DNA from: Nocardia fusca NBRC 14340
GTDB taxonomy: Bacteria; Actinomycetota; Actinomycetes; Mycobacteriales; Mycobacteriaceae
Reading direction: 5' to 3'
NCBI RefSeq assembly: GCF_001618425.1
Contig: NZ_BDCU01000007.1
Coordinates: forward strand, 1-46,432
DNA: 46,432 nt
Positions within the stretch are counted from its first letter, which is position 1; each line of letters begins with the position of its first letter. The position numbers were made by a program, and so were the translations under genes. The notes beneath the pieces are model-generated. The model saw nothing but the letters and a program-made list of their open reading frames with translations. It ran no database searches and was not told the origin of the DNA. Below, one piece after another: positions 45,586 through 46,432 of this stretch.

Positions 45586-46001
45586 CGGTTGCGACCATCG
45601 GGCGATGGCGCGTCGATGCCGTTCAGTATGCAGGGCCGCGCCGACAGTCGGCACGCACGGTGCGTCACGAATCCACGCAGTATCGACTTGACCGGTGTGC
45701 GCGAGGGCCGATCCGCCTCCGGCCCGCGCGTGGCGCGGAGCACGTTCGAGGGGTACGAGTGGCGAGCGATGGGAGTGCCCCGGCCCAGGGCGGCACGCCA
45801 CCCTCCGGTCCCGGTCGTCGCCACACTACCCGCCGAGCATGCGGCGGGTGCCGGCTCCGGAAACGCGCATTCGCAATAGATACGGAGCCTTCCGGAAAAC
45901 ACACCGCATGGGCAGCACCGCGCGCGGAGACCACAGGTTCGGCGGCCGCACCGTCGCATGGACGTCTCCCCGGCTCGGCTGCGCTGATATGCCGAACCCG
46001 T
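45586..46001. other. Region upstream of topA without a supported gene
   Basis: Open frames run through on both strands because of high GC, but the translations are Arg/Pro/Ser-rich without any family-like segment, and none has a convincing ribosome site. I see no RNA gene here. Confidence 0.5.
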
Positions 46002-46432
46002 ATGGTGGGCGGGCCGCCGGGCGATAGACGTCCCGGCGAGGCGTCCACCCGGGGGCCTGGGCTCACGAATGAAGCGTCCACCCGGGGGCCTGGGCTCACG
46101 AATGAAGCGTCCACCCGGGGGCCGTTCGAGCGCCCGCCGGGAGTCGATGCCCACGAACGCACGGCCGGGGCGGACGCTGCGATGCGCCGTGACCACAGGC
46201 TCCGAGCCGACGCCCGAGTATGCCCGATACGCGCGGCCGGAGCGGAGGCCCGAGTGCGCAAGAAGCGCGTGGCGGGGCCGGGCGCCGGGGTACGCGAAGA
46301 GCGCACGACCGGAGCAGACGCCGCGGTACGCAGAAAGCGCACGGCCGGAGCGAACGCGGAGGAACGCAAAGAGCGCACGGCCGGAGCGAACGCGGAGGAA
46401 CGCAAAGAGCGCACGGCCGGAGCGAACGCGGA
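46002..46432 (+). CDS. Possible repeat-protein gene, open at the right edge
   Basis: From the ATG at 46002 (MVGGPPGDRRPGEASTRGP) the plus frame is open to the window end, 143 codons. It spans two tandem repeats, both in multiples of three: 11-residue ASTRGPGLTNE, then 12-residue units ending as AEERKERTAGAN. The opposite strand is also open through the array (12-residue SAFAPAVRSLRS), so which strand codes, if either, is undecided. No family recognised. Confidence 0.25.
   Translation, partial: MVGGPPGDRRPGEASTRGPGLTNEASTRGPGLTNEASTRGPFERPPGVDAHERTAGADAAMRRDHRLRADARVCPIRAAGAEARVRKKRVAGPGAGVREERTTGADAAVRRKRTAGANAEERKERTAGANAEERKERTAGANA
46041..46123. repeat. 33-nt tandem repeat, 2.5 copies
   Basis: Two perfect 33-nt units at 46041-46073 and 46074-46106, beginning GCGTCCACCCGGGGGCCTGG, plus a 17-nt partial third. 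The unit equals 11 codons. Confidence 0.95.
46142..46432. repeat. 36-nt tandem repeat array, reaching the window edge
   Basis: About eight 36-nt units, increasingly perfect to the right. The last two, 46358-46393 and 46394-46429, are identical and begin GGAGGAACGCAAAGAGCGCA. Earlier units diverge but keep the length, so the frame is preserved throughout (12 codons). The array continues past the window. Confidence 0.93.

Overview
The window is high-GC actinobacterial DNA, most likely from Nocardia or a close relative in the Mycobacteriales. This rests on codon use (frequent GTG and some TTG starts), the protein families present, and gene order recalled from Mycobacterium tuberculosis. Three blocks keep mycobacterial order: panC - Rossmann protein - membrane protein - DUF3180 - folK - folB - folP - folE - ftsH (about 0.1-9.1 kb, minus strand), hpt - tilS - zinc protease - dacB with divergent ppa (17.1-22.0 kb), and holB near topA (40.7-45.5 kb). 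Between them lies lineage-variable material.

Layout. 0.1-9.1 kb: folate and pantothenate genes behind ftsH. 9.5-17.0 kb: hypothetical protein, Rrf2 regulator divergent from an NmrA-like protein, DUF1266 and DUF2277 proteins, an aldehyde dehydrogenase/SDR pair, and a LysR regulator ended by a perfect hairpin. 17.1-22.0 kb: purine salvage, tRNA lysidine synthase, protease, PBP4-type carboxypeptidase, pyrophosphatase. 22.0-22.6 kb: non-coding, with a large nested palindrome. 22.6-30.8 kb: crotonase, YbaK-like protein, flavin reductase, a giant Pls/PosA-type single-module NRPS coupled to an M1 metallopeptidase, a small ORF and a DUF2752 membrane protein. 31.0-35.3 kb: hydrolase, oxidoreductase, and a TetR gene divergent from two small membrane proteins. 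35.5-39.7 kb: an apparent metal (probably copper) divergon made of a His-rich protein, two MFS transporters, an HMA chaperone and CsoR-like operators. 39.9-45.5 kb: VOC protein, tRNA-Thr, holB, DinB-like protein, topA. 45.5-46.4 kb: topA promoter, then 33-nt and 36-nt in-frame tandem repeats running off the right edge.

The most unusual structure is in the folate/pantothenate operon. Two gene junctions (Rossmann protein to panC; folK to DUF3180) are filled by a related tandem repeat of about 68 nt. Each unit can be read as a tiny ORF starting MR(R)(Y/H)LRLRCGLR, and every stop overlaps the next start (TGATG or ATGA). The flanking genes are therefore joined by a continuous chain of potentially coupled mini-ORFs. 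Other points worth attention are the metal divergon without a P-type ATPase, an ORF beginning MCECCC just upstream of one of its transporters, and the Pls-like synthetase paired with an M1 peptidase lacking the usual GxMEN motif.

All product names come from reading motifs by eye; no database search was possible.
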